NCBI GenBank assembly: GCA_036852015.1
Contig: JAANDG010000428.1
Span: forward strand, 62,001-126,000
Length of the DNA stretch: 64,000 nt
Reading direction: 5' to 3'
Source of the DNA: Pelodera strongyloides
Lineage: Eukaryota; Nematoda; Chromadorea; Rhabditida; Rhabditidae
Shown piece by piece: positions 63,936-64,000 of this stretch. Each line of letters opens with the position of its first letter. Position 1 is the stretch's first letter. The notes below the pieces were generated by a model. The model ran no database searches, was not told the DNA's origin, and was given only the letters and a program-made list of their open reading frames with translations. A program made the translations under genes and the position numbers.

Positions 63936-64000
63936 TCGGTGCGGTATCGATACCTGGCTTTATAGATACGTTATTTAGTGGTTGAACTATTTCAGGATAG

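Overview
The window is invertebrate animal genomic DNA. It is AT-rich, its genes are split by many GT..AG introns, and it carries dozens of short inverted-repeat elements. I see no rRNA, tRNA, CRISPR or bacterial-type operon. The phylum cannot be fixed from sequence alone. The closest remembered match of the methyltransferase is the nematode R08E5/R08F11 group, and some introns are only 31-49 nt, so a nematode-like or other small-genome invertebrate is my best guess.

Four recognisable genes form the backbone. acbd3 (Golgi GCP60; minus strand, 8403-35208, 14 exons, about 543 aa) and orc5 (origin recognition complex subunit 5; plus strand, 36211-46886, 13 exons, about 434 aa) are divergent across a 1-kb intergenic space that holds a 272-bp palindrome. 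A SAM-dependent methyltransferase (minus, 47718-52615, 12 exons, about 357 aa) and a DDX28-type mitochondrial DEAD-box helicase (plus, from 54504, C-terminal half not found before the window end) form a second divergent pair. A secreted protein of unknown family (plus, 4182-6153, 7 exons) converges on the 3' end of acbd3.

The large introns of these genes hold other genes. An F-box/LRR gene (plus, 20179-23859, 14 exons) lies antisense in the 10-kb acbd3 intron 6. A small signal-peptide gene (minus, 28213-30376) lies in acbd3 intron 3. A multi-pass membrane protein gene (minus, 42315 to at least 44873) lies antisense in orc5 intron 10. A secreted Tyr/Gly/Pro-rich protein gene (minus, 60727-63005) lies downstream of the last visible DDX28 exon, probably inside a DDX28 intron. 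Most splice models were checked by keeping codon phase across every junction.

The rest is repeats. A 2.58-kb DNA transposon copy with long terminal inverted repeats and a perfect 8-bp target duplication sits in orc5 intron 3. There are at least two families of palindromic MITEs with related ends, several other hairpin elements, a 450-bp near-perfect palindrome, and long microsatellites. No transposase or reverse transcriptase gene was recognised.
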